Shown: positions 34,808-46,977 of the stretch, one piece after another | How the letters are laid out: the number at the start of each line of letters is the position of its first letter | How positions within the stretch are numbered: position 1 is the first letter of the stretch | From: Trametes villosa | Taxonomy: Eukaryota > Basidiomycota > Agaricomycetes > Polyporales > Polyporaceae | NCBI GenBank assembly: GCA_002964805.2 | Contig: PUDQ02000067.1 | Location: forward strand, 372,001 to 436,000 | Length of the DNA stretch: 64,000 bases | Reading direction: 5' to 3' | Program-made: the position numbers and the translations under genes | Notes under the pieces: generated by a model | What the model was told of the DNA's origin: nothing | What the model saw: the letters and a program-made list of their open reading frames with translations, nothing else | Database searches by the model: none

Positions 34808-36030
34808 TTAGGCCTAATATCAATGTTAGCATGTACTTCAACTTAGAAGGGTATGCACATACCTGAGCATCTTCCGGCGCGGGCTCCGTCACGACGGGTG
34901 GCGGGTCCGCAGCCCAACCCTCCACGGTAACGCCCATGAGCTCTGGGAGCCGCTTCCAGATGTCGCGGTGCTGCTGCTTCTCGCGCTCCAGCAGCATCTT
35001 ATAGCACGGCGCGCAGATCCGTCGGTCGTCGTCCCGGTTGTCGATGTAGTCCGACCAGTACTTGTACCAGTCGAGCGTGCACACGACCTTCTCGTGGTTC
35101 CGTAATTCATCCACGAGCCGGAGGAAGACGGGCGCGCAAACGTCGCGGCGCGTGCAACCCTCGGAGAGGGTCTGGTTGAAGAGTGTCAGAGTTGCCAGCG
35201 TGTTCGCCTGCATGAGGTTCGTGCGACCGAGGAAACAGCGCCCGAGGTCTTCAGGGGAGAGCGTCTCCGTGGTGCCATCTTCGCGCGTGTAACCGTTGAT
35301 GAGCTCGGTTGGTTCGAGCATGGAGCAGTTCATGAGCGCGGCCGGGAGTAGCATGTCGATGTTCATCATCCGCGCGAGATTGACCACACCGATGCACTGC
35401 ACGCCGCGGAATGCTGGCGGTCGCGGGGGATCCACGCGCGACCAAGAGTCGAAGCTTTCTGCGAAGTACTTCTTCAAGTAGCTCAGGCTGCGCTGCACAG
35501 CAGCGTCGATCTCGTACTTGTGTCCGAGCCGCAGGCATGCGGAGATGGCGTCGTATGAGGGCTCGTCCGGGACGACTCTGACGATGTGTCAGCCGCGACT
35601 TATCCTACAGGAGGGTCCGAAAGGAGACTTACCGCGGTGTCTTCCCCGGGACCAGCGCTCGGAGGAGATGCCGCAAGTCTTCCGGCGAGTCGGATACGTG
35701 CACAAGCGCAGGAGCATAGCCACACGTACACTGGGTGGGGGTGGCGCCGTCCGGTTGAGTCGGTTGCGGAAGCGAGAGCATGTCTTTGAACACCGGAGAG
35801 TTGGAGATCAGGGGTCCCTTGTACACTCTGAACTCGACGTTGCCAGCGATGAGTGTCAAATTGCCGTCCTCAAGCCAGAACTCGTCATCGGGCTGAGGAG
35901 ACTCGGATGACGGCTCTAAATCCTTCGTAGTTTCCGGCTCGTCAACCACTGTGGGTTCCGTGGGGGTGTCCTCTGTCGGAGTAGAAGGGTCGACAAGAAC
36001 ATCGGTGGCATCTTGAGCGGTGGTAGACAT
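34808..36030 (-). CDS. BTB/POZ-domain protein (fungal type)
   Basis: BTB proteins of this kind are abundant in agaricomycetes; function unknown, perhaps a cullin-3 adaptor. Exon 1 (36030-35633) starts MSTTAQDATDVLVDPSTPTE, a Thr/Pro/Glu-rich leader. The BTB core follows: EFWLEDGNLTLIAGNVEFRV YKGPLISNSPVFKDMLSLPQ and VHVSDSPEDLRHLLRALV. A 55-nt intron (35578-35632) joins in phase to VVPDEPSYDAISACLRLGHK YEIDAAVQRSLSYLKKYF. The rest is helical with a Cys pair (RRICAPCYKMLLEREKQQHR). A last intron (34814-34862, with a CTAAC branch site) would leave a final exon of one Ala codon and TAA at 34808. If it is not spliced, the frame runs on to about 34752. Same architecture as the gene at 49.3 kb. Confidence 0.85.
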
Positions 36031-36491
36031 CTGCTGCGCCCACGGCTACGTTGAGTCAAAGTACGCGGGCCACCTCGCGGATGGCGTCTTGAGATTCGTG
36101 CGCGAAGGTCACAACAGGGGTATCGCTAGTATCGACGGTTTCCGGTGCGGAGCGGGGGGAAGATAGAAGAATGAGGAATAGAGACGTACAAGTCGAAAGG
36201 AAACATCATGGCGCTTCGTGGAGAGGTTGGCTGTCAATGTGCTTGTACGCATGCGATAGACGCCGCCATCGGTTAGCGCAGCATCCGGCGCCTAGCGGCC
36301 TAGCGCGTACTTTTGGCTGCCACTCACAGACGATTGCCCCTGGCCTGACACAGCAACAGAATTATAGAGAAACAGGCGTGATGCAGTAGGGGCTGCAGGG
36401 GAGATCAAGACAAAGCAAGAGGGATGCTGAGTGTTGAGGGGAGTGTCGAGCAGACGGAAGCCTGCCAGTAAGAGTGCGAAGGGGGAACACG
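36031..36491. other. Upstream region of the BTB gene
   Basis: No gene seen. It is bounded on the right by a MITE, which lies within 500 bp of the BTB start codon. Confidence 0.55.
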
Positions 36492-36502
36492 GCACAGACT
36501 CG

Positions 36503-36947
36503 TAGGGTTGCGGGAATTTCTCTAGGACATTCGCAAATGATGATAACAGCGTTATTAACACGCGTTATTAACATGCGAATAACTTGGGGCAGTTATCAGC
36601 TATGCGGACAACGTAGGCGCCGGGTAAGCGCCCTCCCCCTTAGCGGAGCAGATACGACCGATCGGCGAGCCAGGCAGATGCACGGAGACTTATACGAGGG
36701 GTATGTGAGTGACGATGGTACAACAGTAGGGAGGTCGGGGGGCGAGTCTACAAGCAAGCAAGCGGCCGCTCCGGTCGATTCTGGCTGACTGTCAGAGCAG
36801 AACGAAAAGCGCCGATATACCTTCCCCATTTGGGAATTAGGCGCCTGTGTGAATAACTGTTGTTAACCGCGTGGATAACTGCCTCTTAACTGCCGCCCGA
36901 TAATAACCCTGCTAATGACCCGCCGAAGAGTTATTCCCGCAACCCTA
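36503..36947. mobile_element. 445-bp MITE, hAT-like
   Basis: Terminal inverted repeats of 15 bp are perfect: TAGGGTTGCGGGAAT at 36503 and its reverse complement ending at 36947. An 8-bp direct repeat GCACAGAC flanks it at 36492-36499 and 36948-36955, with three extra bases between the left copy and the repeat. It has no coding capacity. The inside of the arms is AT-rich with several TTATTAAC motifs. The 8-bp duplication fits a hAT-type transposase, but no such gene is in the window. Confidence 0.8.
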
Positions 36948-37903
36948 GCACAGACCATGCGTTGAGGGATTATGCGTATTTATACAGAGACACGATCGGA
37001 TCCGGGGCCGTACTCGGATCCAAGACACCTTCTGAGCGAAGTGAGCTTCGCGATAAGTTACAGCTACGTAGAGATGCGTTGAATCGAGTGTGAAGAGCAG
37101 GCGTATGACACAAGAAGTACACAGAAGCCAGCCACTGGCGCCACTCGTCACTCTGAACGGAAGTCTAGAACGTCTTGGTCGCTGGGTCTTCCACCGATTA
37201 ACCCGTGTCGTCGCCCCACTCGACTCGGAAAGCACTGGGAGATCGCGCCGCCGACATCTAAGTATTTGTGAAGCAGCTAACCTCCTCTTGAAACGTTTCT
37301 GTAATTCGCTAGCTTGGACTACTAGGTTTAGATAGAGAGAAGCTGCACTGAAAGCAAACACTGAGCAAGGTGAACTTCACAGCGTCCAAGAGCAGCGTCA
37401 CGGTAGGGAAAGCAAAGAGTAGTCGAACTTCCGAAGTACTGTCGTGCGGCGCGGCGCCACCGATCGCGTGCGCTTCGGGCGCTCGTGGTCGCGTTGTGGC
37501 GCCCGTGCGTGCAATTGCGGCCTCCGTGAAGCTCCGTGAGTTCTGCGGGTTTTCGCCATGCCCGCCGCTGGCGACGAGCTCGCTGCTAGTACTTACTTGT
37601 CAACAGAACGCGATCTTGCGGGTCCGTAGTGAACTTTCGCAAGCTCCACTCCGAGACGCAACACACAAATCCACGTTCGCCGGCGGATCGTGGCATATAC
37701 GGTGAGGCAACACGATGGCATATAGCAGCTATGCGGACAGGAAGTACACTAACGAAAACATTTAGCACAGAAAGAATATGGTGCTACTACGAAGGCGACG
37801 GAAAGCAGGGGATAAGAATTCGAAAACACAACAGACACGACAGCGAATCTCTCCAACGCCCGCCACTCTCCCCATCATCCGCGCAAAAAAGTCCGACAAC
37901 GGC
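36948..37903. other. Intergenic region between MITE and displaced F-box tail
   Basis: Short frames without motifs. Its right end would be the original 3' flank of the interrupted F-box gene. Confidence 0.5.
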
Positions 37904-38006
37904 TCACAGAGTAGCCCACAGACCCCCTAGCGGCTTATAACCGTCTCTCTGGATAACGGTCCCATCGCCCTCCCACCATGTTGGCGGCGCCTCCTCCCCT
38001 TCATTC
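37904..38006 (-). pseudogene. Displaced C-terminal tail of the interrupted F-box gene
   Basis: Reading the minus strand from the 7-bp duplication (38006-38000, GAATGAA) gives an open frame: AAT GAA, then 31 codons beginning GEEAPPTWWEGDGTVIQRDG and ending GLWATL at TGA 37904. The frame and the duplicated bases coincide exactly with codons Asn-Glu where the F-box gene at 47 kb is interrupted. It is therefore the original 3' coding end, cut off by the palindromic element. It has no promoter or splice link of its own. Confidence 0.8.
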
Positions 38007-38181
38007 CACAAGCTGTGGTAGTTATAATATAACATGTACCGTCTAATAGCCCAGAGCGCATTACATTAGGAACCGTAGGCCTTTTATTATATCATTTTCC
38101 GGCCCTCCCGCCCTAGTAGCAGCCCGGGCAACTGCCAAATACGGCCGATTTCGGCGGGTGGCTGCTTATCAGCCCGGGCCA

Positions 38182-38756
38182 TGTTAAACTTCCGTGTCTA
38201 CGGCTGTGCCGGACCGGGAGTGGCAGTGTTAGTGGCCGTGCGTCTACGATACGCTGGCATGGACTTTCCTACTTACCATATACGTACATTCTTTTGTTCT
38301 GTACATACTCGGCATCCTGCCATCCCTACCTATGCTTCTGGTACGTTCTACGATGCTCCTGACTATTCTAGACCCGTCTGGAGCTTAGTGTTACTCATCC
38401 ATGGACATCACATGCCTCGTTCTTACTCATCGTCCTACCTTCGCTCAGTCAGCGTACCTCCTCGCTCAGTCAGCATCCTCTGGACGGTCATATGATCTCT
38501 TACTTATGCTTATTCATCGTCCTCCCTCAGTAGTATATAAGGAGGACTCTGCAGGCCTCTGCTCTTCAGTCGTTCTCTCACAGACTGAAGAGTAAGTCCC
38601 ACATTACCTATGCGCTCTTACATGTTTACTTACTAGTACTTGTAGCCTCTCTTTGTGCGGCTTACAGGTACAGTACTATGCAATCATAGTCGTTCTCTCA
38701 CAGACTGAAGACCTCTCTTTGTGCGGCTTACAGCCTTCCAGGTTCAGAGTTCATCA
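38182..38756 (+). repeat. 5' LTR of the copia element
   Basis: Starts TGTTAAACTTCCG and ends GAGTTCATCA. Contains a TATATAAG box at about 38534 and an internal duplication: CGTTCTCTCACAGACTGAAG occurs twice (near 38570 and 38691), and CCTCTCTTTGTGCGGCTTAC occurs twice. Confidence 0.95.
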
Positions 38757-38780
38757 GGTTATGAGCCCTGCGCTCTAACC
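38757..38780 (+). other. Primer binding site of the copia element (half-tRNA type)
   Basis: Immediately after the LTR comes GGTTATGAGCCCTGCGCTCT and then AACC. Its complement reads as the D-arm and anticodon stem-loop of a Met tRNA (GGGCTCATAACC with the CAT anticodon), not as a tRNA 3' end. This matches the copia-type use of a tRNA cleaved in the anticodon region. Inferred by eye; no tRNA gene is in the window to compare. Confidence 0.6.
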
Positions 38781-39722
38781 GGTTGCTCCTCATCGTCGAC
38801 ACCGCGCGCGCACCTTTGCTTCGTCGACCTCGCTGGTTTGTGCACACCCTCCTCCATCTTCCTAACCTCTTGACTGTGCCCGCCGACACTGCTACCAGGG
38901 GGACATTTCTGCGCTCGTGACGCAGCCCTGAGTGCTTTTACTAGCCCTACGTACTCGCACGCACCTAGCTACACAGGCCTTTTATAGTCCGGCCCTTCTT
39001 CACATATACTTCGACCAGGCCCTGCACTTGCAGCTGCCAGTCGTCGTAGCCGGGCTCGTTCTGAGCTTTGGACCGGAGGACAACCGTTCGGACCCTCCTT
39101 ACTATAGCTTTTTGCGTCGGATAGCCATACGTACCTAGTAGCTTTCTTGGGCACAGTTGGCGACTTCTATCTGGGTCTTCGGGCATATCGGCTGCCTGGA
39201 TTCCTGGTGCACCGCAACAGGTGTTCATTTCTCTCTCTCCGTGCACACAGCAAGTCAATCATCGCGCTTCCCTGAACCACTTTGGAGCCCACAACTGCGG
39301 AACCCCTGGTCCTGGACTCTGAGGAAGAAGTTGACGCAGACCTTCAAGGCTCTTCTTCTGATTCCTCCGTCGCCGACGAACCATTTGACTGTTCTGGTCG
39401 GTTTCACATCTTCGACACCGAAGAACACATCGACCGTCATTACAATCCGCCGGACGACTCATACTACCCCTGCGACGAGCACCCCTGTCCTCATCGCTAC
39501 GATCAAGGACCTCGAGGAACTCCTCGAAGCTGGGCCGCTCTCGTTCGTCCTCACCAGGTTGGCCATTGGCACCTCGTTCCGCTCCCTCAGTCTGCTCCCC
39601 CGTCTCCTACAACTGTTCCTCTCCCAGATTCTGAAGTCTCTTCGCGCTCGCCCTCTCCAACTCCATTCGATCTAGACTTCGGCAAAGACTTCACCGATTC
39701 CCCCGAGTTCTTTCTCCTCGTC

Positions 39723-42700
39723 ATGGGGGATATCAAACCAGAATCTGTTCCTGCTCTCTCTTCCGCCGCTCAGTATGCGGACTGGGCCGCGAAGATGAAG
39801 GGTTACCTCATGTTCGCCGACTGCTGGGAGGCTATCACGGGCACTCAGCCCGCCGCTACTGATGCGGAAGCCTCCAAGGAGTGGAAGAAGCAAAACAACA
39901 AGGCCGCCGGTCTCATCACTATCCGGACCGCGCCTAGCTTCCACTACATCCTGGACTCCGCCGCAACCGTCGCTGGCACAACTGCTACTGCCAAGCAGAT
40001 GTGGGACGCGCTGCAGACCAAGTTTGGGAAACCGAACAGCGCGCACGTCTGGGGCCTCTTTGAGGCCCTCATCAGCGAAGGTCGCATGTCGGACCAGAAG
40101 TCCATTCAGGACCAGTCGAGCAAGATCGTCACCCGCCTCCGCGAGATCTCTACCAATGGGATCAAGCTCGAGGAGACGATCCAGGCCCTCATCCTTCTGT
40201 CCAAGGTCCCGGAATCCTACCGGTCCATGATCTCTGCGCTTATGGCCACAACGGAGCTCGAGAAACTCACCGTTGACATCATCCTCGCGAAGTCTCTCGC
40301 TGAGGAGTCCATGCGCAAGTCCGGACAGTCCGCCTCCCGCGTCTCCAAGACGCAGCCTAAGCCGAAGGGCCCCTGCTCCCACTGTGGTAGTGCGACTCAC
40401 CACGAGTCCACTTGCTACAAGAAGCACCCCGAGATGCGTCCCAACGGCAAGGGCAATGGTGGGAAGAAGAAGGACAAGGGGAAAGGAAAGGACACTACCA
40501 ATACCGCTCACGTCGTCGCTCCCGCTGCCAATGTACTTGTAGTCGAGTCCGCAGGCGCCTCCTCCTCTGAGGACGCCTCTATGCACGCTTCTTTCTATCG
40601 TGCGGCTAATGCCGCTGGCGTGATTCCTACTCGTTGGCTTATGGACTCAGGAGCCTCCATGCACGTCACCTGGAACCTCGCCGATTTCGCTACTTATCAC
40701 GAGTACAACGACCCCATTGTCTTCAGCACTGCTGGAAGTGGGAACTCTGTACTTGGTATAGGCGAGGGTACCGTTAAGGCTGAGACGTACATCGACGGTG
40801 TTAAGTGGAAAATTACGCTACCTAAAGTCTGCTATGTCCCTAAAGCGGCCTCACGGCTCTTCTCCACTGGCACTATCGAGCGGCAAGGTTATTCCATCTT
40901 CCAAGGAGACGGGAAGATGACCATCTTCAACAGGCTGCCTACGGGCTCTGTTGCTCATGGTGCTACGATTACAATCCCAGGACGTAAAATCCTGGAGGCG
41001 CAGTATGTCCCGCGTTCTAATCTCTATGAGTGTGAACTCGAGATCGCGGACAGTCTTAAGCTCGACCTGAACGTTCGTACCTATAAGACCTGGCATCGTC
41101 GCTTCGGACATGCAGGCAAGGAGGCTCTCTCCAAGCTTCCTTTGAACGTGAAGGGTGTTGACGCTATCGACCCTGCGGACGGTGAACCGTGCGACGGATG
41201 CGCCTTTGGCAAATCCCATCGCTCCTCCTTCCCTCCTTCAGAAAAGCGTGCGACTGAGCCCCTTGAGCTCGTCCACACTGATCTGGATGGCCCCATGCGT
41301 ACCCGCTCGATCAACGGTTATTCGTACTTCGCTGGTTTTATCGACGATCACTCCGGTCTCGCTCGCGCCTACTACCTTAAGCACAAGTCTGACGCTTTCC
41401 GTGCGTTTGATGACTACAAGGCGTGGGCTGAGAACCAGACTAGCAAGAAGATCAAGTGAGTCCGTTCTGATCGCGGGGGGGAATACACCTCGAAGGAATT
41501 CACCGATCATCTTCGCAAGCATGGGATCGAGCACCATAAGACGATGCCTAAGTCGCCTCAGCAGAATGGACGTGCAGAACGCTGGAACCGTACCGTCGTC
41601 GAGAAAGCCATGTCCATGCTCCACCAAGCTGAACTCAGCCACGGTTTCTGGCAGCTCGCTATGGAAGCAGCCGTCCATATCTACAATCGTCAGCCCATGC
41701 GTCGCCTTAAATGGCGCTGCCCCATTACGGTCTGGGATGGGACCGTCCCCGACGTGTCCTACTTCCGCGTTTTTGGGTGCAAAGCATATGTTCACGTGCA
41801 GAAGTCAGAGCGCGCTGGAAAGCTCGACAAGAAGGCTGTCGAGATGACCTTTGTGGGGTATGAAGCCGGTTCAAAGGGGTACAGATTTTGGAACCCGGCC
41901 ACCCGCTCTATCGTCGTGTCTCGCGATGTGACATTTGACGAAGAGTCTTTCCCTGCACGTAAAACCCCCGGCGATCATCCAGTTACCCCGGATGATAGTC
42001 CGTTCCCAGAGTACACTGAGCCGTCTGATGAAGCCTCGAACGCTGATGACGACGAGCTCCCTCCTCTTCCTGTCCAACTTCCTGAGCCTCAGCCTGAGGT
42101 TCTGGACCCTCCACCCGCTCCCGCTCCTCCAGCTCCAGAGCCAGAAGCTCCCGCTGAACCTGAACGTCCACCCACACCTCCGCCTGTTCCCCCTCCTCGT
42201 CCTGCCCACGTGCGCCGCCGTCATGAGCCAGTGGGAGGTCCTAGCATTGCGCGCGATAAGCCTCATCGCGAGGTCAGACCGCCTAAGCGCTATGGGGACA
42301 GTACGTACGGTGATGAACCCCCTGCTCGGGTTGATGCACGTACGGACGCAGATGGTACTCAGCACGAGCAAGCAGAGACTCTGCTCGCTTTTCTCGCTGC
42401 CGCTCAGTATAAGGCGGGCTTACCGAATACCCATCGGGATGCCATGCGTTCGCCTGAAGCGTCTAAGTGGCAAGCTGCTGAGAAAGCTGAGTATGACTCG
42501 CTTCTGGAGAACAAGACCTGGATCCTCGTACCTCGCCCTAAGAACCGTCACGTCGTCGCCAATCGTTGGGTGTATGACATTAAGCATGATGGACGGTACA
42601 AGGCTCGCCTCGTAGCCAAGGGGTTTACCCAGATCTGGGGGGAGGATTACAACGAGACTTTCTCGCCAGTGGCGCGGTTCGAATCGATTCGTTACCTCCT

Positions 42701-43964
42701 CGCGCACGCCGCGCTTGAGGACTGGGACATCGAGTCTATGGACGTAAAGACCGCGTTCTTGAACGGCGACTTGGAGGAGGAGATCTACATGGAACAACCG
42801 GAAGGTTGGGCCGTACGCGGCAAGGAGAACTACGTCTGTTTGCTTAAGAAGGCTATCTACGGCCTTAAGCAGGCGTCTCGTCAGTGGAATGCCAAAATCC
42901 ACAAGTCTCTCCTTGACATGGGATTCAAACGGACGTACTCTGATGCCGGAGTCTACGTATATCGGCGACAAGGGGGGGATTTCGTTACGATTGTCGTACT
43001 CTATGTCGACGATCTACTCCTCTTCGGCGACCGGCCTAGTCATATCAAGCAGGTCAAGGACAAGTTGAGCAGTCAGTACAAGATGACGGACTTAGGACCA
43101 GTCGAGCGTTTTCTCGGTCTTCGCATCACCCGCGACCGTAGTACGCGTACTCTCGACATCGATCAGTCGGAGTACATCCAGTCCGTCCTCGAACGCTTCA
43201 ACATGGCCGACTGCAAGCCGGCGCTGACCCCTCTCCCTGCGGGCATTGACTTGAAAAAGTCTGACAAAACCGCCACCGATTCCTTTCGGAAGCGCTACCA
43301 GAGTTTGATCGGCAGTATACTCTACGCGACTCTTGGGACGCGCCCCGACATCGACTTCGCCGTTACGAGGTTGTCCAAGTACAACGCCAATCCGTCAGAC
43401 GCGCACTGGAACTATGCCAAGTACATCCTTCGCTATCTTCAGGGTACTAAGGACTTCAAGTTGCGCTACAACGGGGCGTCCAACGATGGGCTCTTGTCCT
43501 ACTCAGACTCAGACTGGGCCCAGGACCTCGACGATCGGCATTCGACTTCCGGCTTCGTCTTCTTGATGGCAGGCGGTGCTGTTTCATGGGCATCGAGGCG
43601 TCAGCCGACTATCTCCAACTCCTCTACCGAGGCGGAGTACAAGGCGGCCTCAGACGCTTGTCGTCAGATGGCATGGCTGAGGACGTTTGGAAGTGAGCTT
43701 GGGGACGATATTTCGCGACCGACTCCCCTGTGTCTAGACAACCAGGGATCGATCTTCCTCGCAGTCAACCCCGCTCATGACCGACGTATCAAGCACGTAG
43801 AGATCAGCTATCATTATGTTCGAGAGCAGGTCGAACTGAAGCACACCGAGATCTTCTACGTTGCCTCCGCGGACCAACTCGCCGATGCCCTAACCAAGAA
43901 TGTGCCTCTGGCCATTCTCAAGGACTTCAGACAGGGTGTTGGCTTGGTGTCCTCCGCATCTTGA
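39723..43964 (+). pseudogene. Copia Gag-Pol polyprotein with one in-frame stop
   Basis: First in-frame ATG at 39723 (MGDIKPESVPALSSAAQYAD); the frame is open from 39282. Gag has the zinc knuckle CSHCGSATHHESTC. Protease active site WLMDSGASMHVT. Integrase: HRRFGHAGKEAL, LVHTDLDGPM, FIDDHSGLARAYYL, then TGA at 41457-41459 right after KKIK, then VRSDRGGEYTSKEF and NGRAERWNRT in the same frame. Reverse transcriptase: KARLVAKGFTQIWGEDYNET, VKTAFLNGDLEEEIYMEQPE, and YVDDLLLFGD. RNase H: SDSDWAQDLDDRHSTSGFVF, SSTEAEYKAASDACRQMAWL, and the end VGLVSSAS. The stop lies inside the integrase core, so the copy cannot make full-length Pol without readthrough. Otherwise all catalytic motifs are present. 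Confidence 0.93.
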
Positions 43965-43975
43965 ACGAGTGGGAG

Positions 43976-44550
43976 TGTTAAACTTCCGTGTCTACGGCTG
44001 TGCCGGACCGGGAGTGGCAGTGTTAGTGGCCGTGCGTCTACGATACGCTGGCATGGACTTTCCTACTTACCATATACGTACATTCTTTTGTTCTGTACAT
44101 ACTCGGCATCCTGCCATCCCTACCTATGCTTTTGGTACGTTCTACGATGCTCCTGACTATTCTAGACCCGTCTGGAGCTTAGTGTTACTCATCCATGGAC
44201 ATCACATGCCTCGTTCTTACTCATCGTCCTACCTTCGCTCAGTCAGCGTCCCTCCTCGCTCAGTCAGCGTCCTCTGGACGGTCATATGATCTCTTACTTA
44301 TGCTTATTCATCGTCCTCCCTCAGTAGTATATAAGGAGGACTCTGCAGGCCTCTGCTCTTCAGTCGTTCTCTCACAGACTGAAGAGTAAGTCCCACATTA
44401 CCTATGCGCTCTTACATGTTTACTTACTAGTACTTGTAGCCTCTCTTTGTGCGGCTTACAGGTACAGTACTATGCAATCATAGTCGTTCTCTCACAGACT
44501 GAAGACCTCTCTTTGTGCGGCTTACAGCCTTCCAGGTTCAGAGTTCATCA
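43976..44550 (+). repeat. 3' LTR of the copia element
   Basis: Same length as the 5' LTR, three base differences by eye: one C/T, one A/C and one A/G. Preceded by the polypurine tract GAGTGGGAG. Confidence 0.95.
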
Positions 44551-45650
44551 GGCCATTCTTATCTCTTGTAGATAACACTCTAATCTCATCAATCCGAGCT
44601 CCCGGCCACCCGAGTGGCGCGGGAATCTGGGCGCTTTGGCTCTCGGCTGGGAACCGCCCCGATTAGGCAGGTTCCCCTCATCCCACCTCCCTTGGGCAGC
44701 TTGCTGCCCTCGTATCTCGCTCGTTCCGCGTCCAATCAGCCTCGCAAATGGCTCATTCGATTCGGACCGTCAATGGCTACAACACTCCCTAATAGCACAC
44801 AGCAATCCGGTACGTACTCACACCGTTATACAGTGTACACTTGAACCCCCTTGGGCGACGCGATCCAGGCGATATCTCGCCTGTTTCGCATCGCACCGGG
44901 GCGCGCCTGGGCTCCCCGGAAAGCGGCTGAACGGAGCTTTCTGGCGAGCCCAGGCGCGCGCAATTCCGCCCAGCGGTTTGCGTTCTGTGCTTCGCCCATA
45001 TAGGGGAGGAGCACAGAAACCCCTCCTGGTCGATATTTCGCTCATTTCGCCACGGGGCAGGATGAAACCTGGTACAGCCTCCCAAAACCTGGTGGACATT
45101 TGCTCATCGGATTTTACAGCCCAGGGTCAGCATCAGAACGGCCCCAGACAGCCTCATCCTGGGGTCTGGCCCTAGGACGGCCATTTTCTCGATATCTCGG
45201 GAACGCGGGTGCGCGCCGCGACGAACTGCATATCCCCGGAAAGCTGCCGAACGCAGCTTTCCGTAGGTATGCTGTTCGCCGCGATCTGACCGCTGGAGCC
45301 GTCGCGAGTGCGACATGCCTCTCCCCACCCCCTCCTCCCTTTCCCTCCCCCACTACTCATTCAATTCCTGCCCGATTCTCCTGTTTACACCTTTCCCGTT
45401 CTCATAAAAAGTAGCACTATTTTCTTGTATGATGCGATTAGTAATGCAATTGCTGCCCTTCGTTACCTGGGCTTATCAGTACCTTCAGGTATGCCCAGGT
45501 AGACGACGCAATCCCCGGCCCAAATCGCTCCCGATAAGCATTCTGAAAGCGGATCCCCGTAGGGCCACATCTTAGCTACATACCTGTAAAAAAGCTAAGG
45601 GATACTCGCTTTCCTGTCCGAGATATGTCAGGATCTCCGTGAAGAGGGGT

Positions 45651-45686
45651 CAGCCACAGGCCGTCTTAAGACAGTCTCAGTGGCTG
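45651..45686. repeat. Central palindrome of element A
   Basis: CAGCCAC at 45651-45657 pairs with GTGGCTG at 45680-45686, and GTCTTAAGAC sits between them. Its centre is within about 20 bp of the computed midpoint of the element without the copia insertion. Confidence 0.75.
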
Positions 45687-46977
45687 CCCCGGGCTTCTAT
45701 GCACTACAACAGTGCTGAGAGCCTGTCTAGAACAGTAAAATACATATCTCTATGAGTTCCTGGCCGATCAACCTGATTCTGGATGGGTTTTAAAGCTGTG
45801 GTACAGCACTTTGTAACCTAACCATTCGTTGTTTGGCCCATGGTCCCTGTCAGTGACAATGGGGTATTGTATGCAACACTGTCCAGTGCAGAACAACAAA
45901 TACATGTTTGTGGCGAGTTGAAGAGATATCTAGACAAACAGAGTGCTGTGATATGTACATGAGGGCCCTGTGGATCCTTAGAGCCGGCTAGTGGGCGTGG
46001 TAGGGGGAGCCTGGAAGAAGGAAGTGAAGGAGAGGGGGAGGAAGGGATGGCGAGGTGGAGGGGAGAGTGCACCATGACGAGCGGTCGGATCGCCACAGCA
46101 AGCATACCGACGGAAAGCTGCGTTCAGCAGCCTTCCGGGGAAATGCGTGCGGTGGCGGCGCGCGGTCGTATACCCGAGATATCGAGCAAACCGTCGTCCA
46201 GGGGCAAGGCCCCAGAACGACACTTTCTGGTGTTTTCTGGATGCTTTACCTGGGCTGGAAAGTTAGATGAGCGAATGACCATCGAGTGTTGGGAGGCTGT
46301 ACAAAGTTCAAGCCGCATCTGATGCGAATTGAGCGATGTACAGCCCGGGAGGTGAATCTGTGCTCCAGCCCTACATGGGCAGAGCGCAGAACCCGAACCG
46401 CTGGGCGGAATCGCGCGCGCATGGGCTCGCCAGAAAGCCCTGTTCGGCCGCTTCCTGGGGAGCCCACATGCGCCCGGGGGCGACGCAAAACGGGCGAGAT
46501 ATCGCCAGGATCGCGTCGCCCGAGGGGGTCCAAGTGTATACTATATAGCGGCATGAATACGCACCAGATCATTTTGCGCTATTGGGTTGAACTGTAGCGC
46601 TTGTCGCTGTGAATCTAACGAGCCACTTGCGAGGCAAATCGGATGAGAAGCGAGTGAGATATGAAGCTGGAGAGCGGCCCAAGGAGGAGGGAAGAGCAGA
46701 ACCTACCTAATTAGGGTGGTTCCCAGCCGAGAGCCAAAGCACCCAGATTCCCGCGCCACCCGGGTGGCCGGGAGCTCGGATTGATGAGATTAGAATGTAA
46801 TCTACAAGAGATAAGACGGGCCCGGGCTGATAAGCAGCCACCCGCCGAAACCGGCCCTATATGGCAGGTGCCCGGGCTGCTAATAGGGCGGGAGGGCCGG
46901 AAAATGATATAATAAAAGGCCTACGGTTCCTAATGTAATGTGCTCTGGGCTATTAGACGGTTCGTATTATATCAGAA

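Larger units (their letters stand above)
38182..44550 (+). mobile_element. Ty1/copia LTR retrotransposon, nearly intact
   Basis: Two 575-bp LTRs (38182-38756 and 43976-44550) begin TG and end CA and differ at only 3 positions by eye. A 5-bp duplication GGCCA lies at 38177-38181 and 44551-44555. A purine-rich GAGTGGGAG precedes the 3' LTR. The internal frame carries Gag, protease, integrase, reverse transcriptase and RNase H in copia order. It is nested in the left arm of palindromic element A: arm sequence continues on either side of it. One in-frame TGA is the only coding defect seen. Confidence 0.95.

Noticed and set aside
41457..41459. Programmed stop-codon readthrough in the copia polyprotein
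   Set aside because: The TGA sits inside the integrase core, not at a Gag-Pol boundary, so a nonsense mutation is simpler. Kept only as something that sister copies could overturn.
44636..45175. 180-codon open frame in the left arm of palindromic element A
   Set aside because: No motif, and the mirrored arm does not keep the same frame; best explained by GC-rich hairpin sequence.
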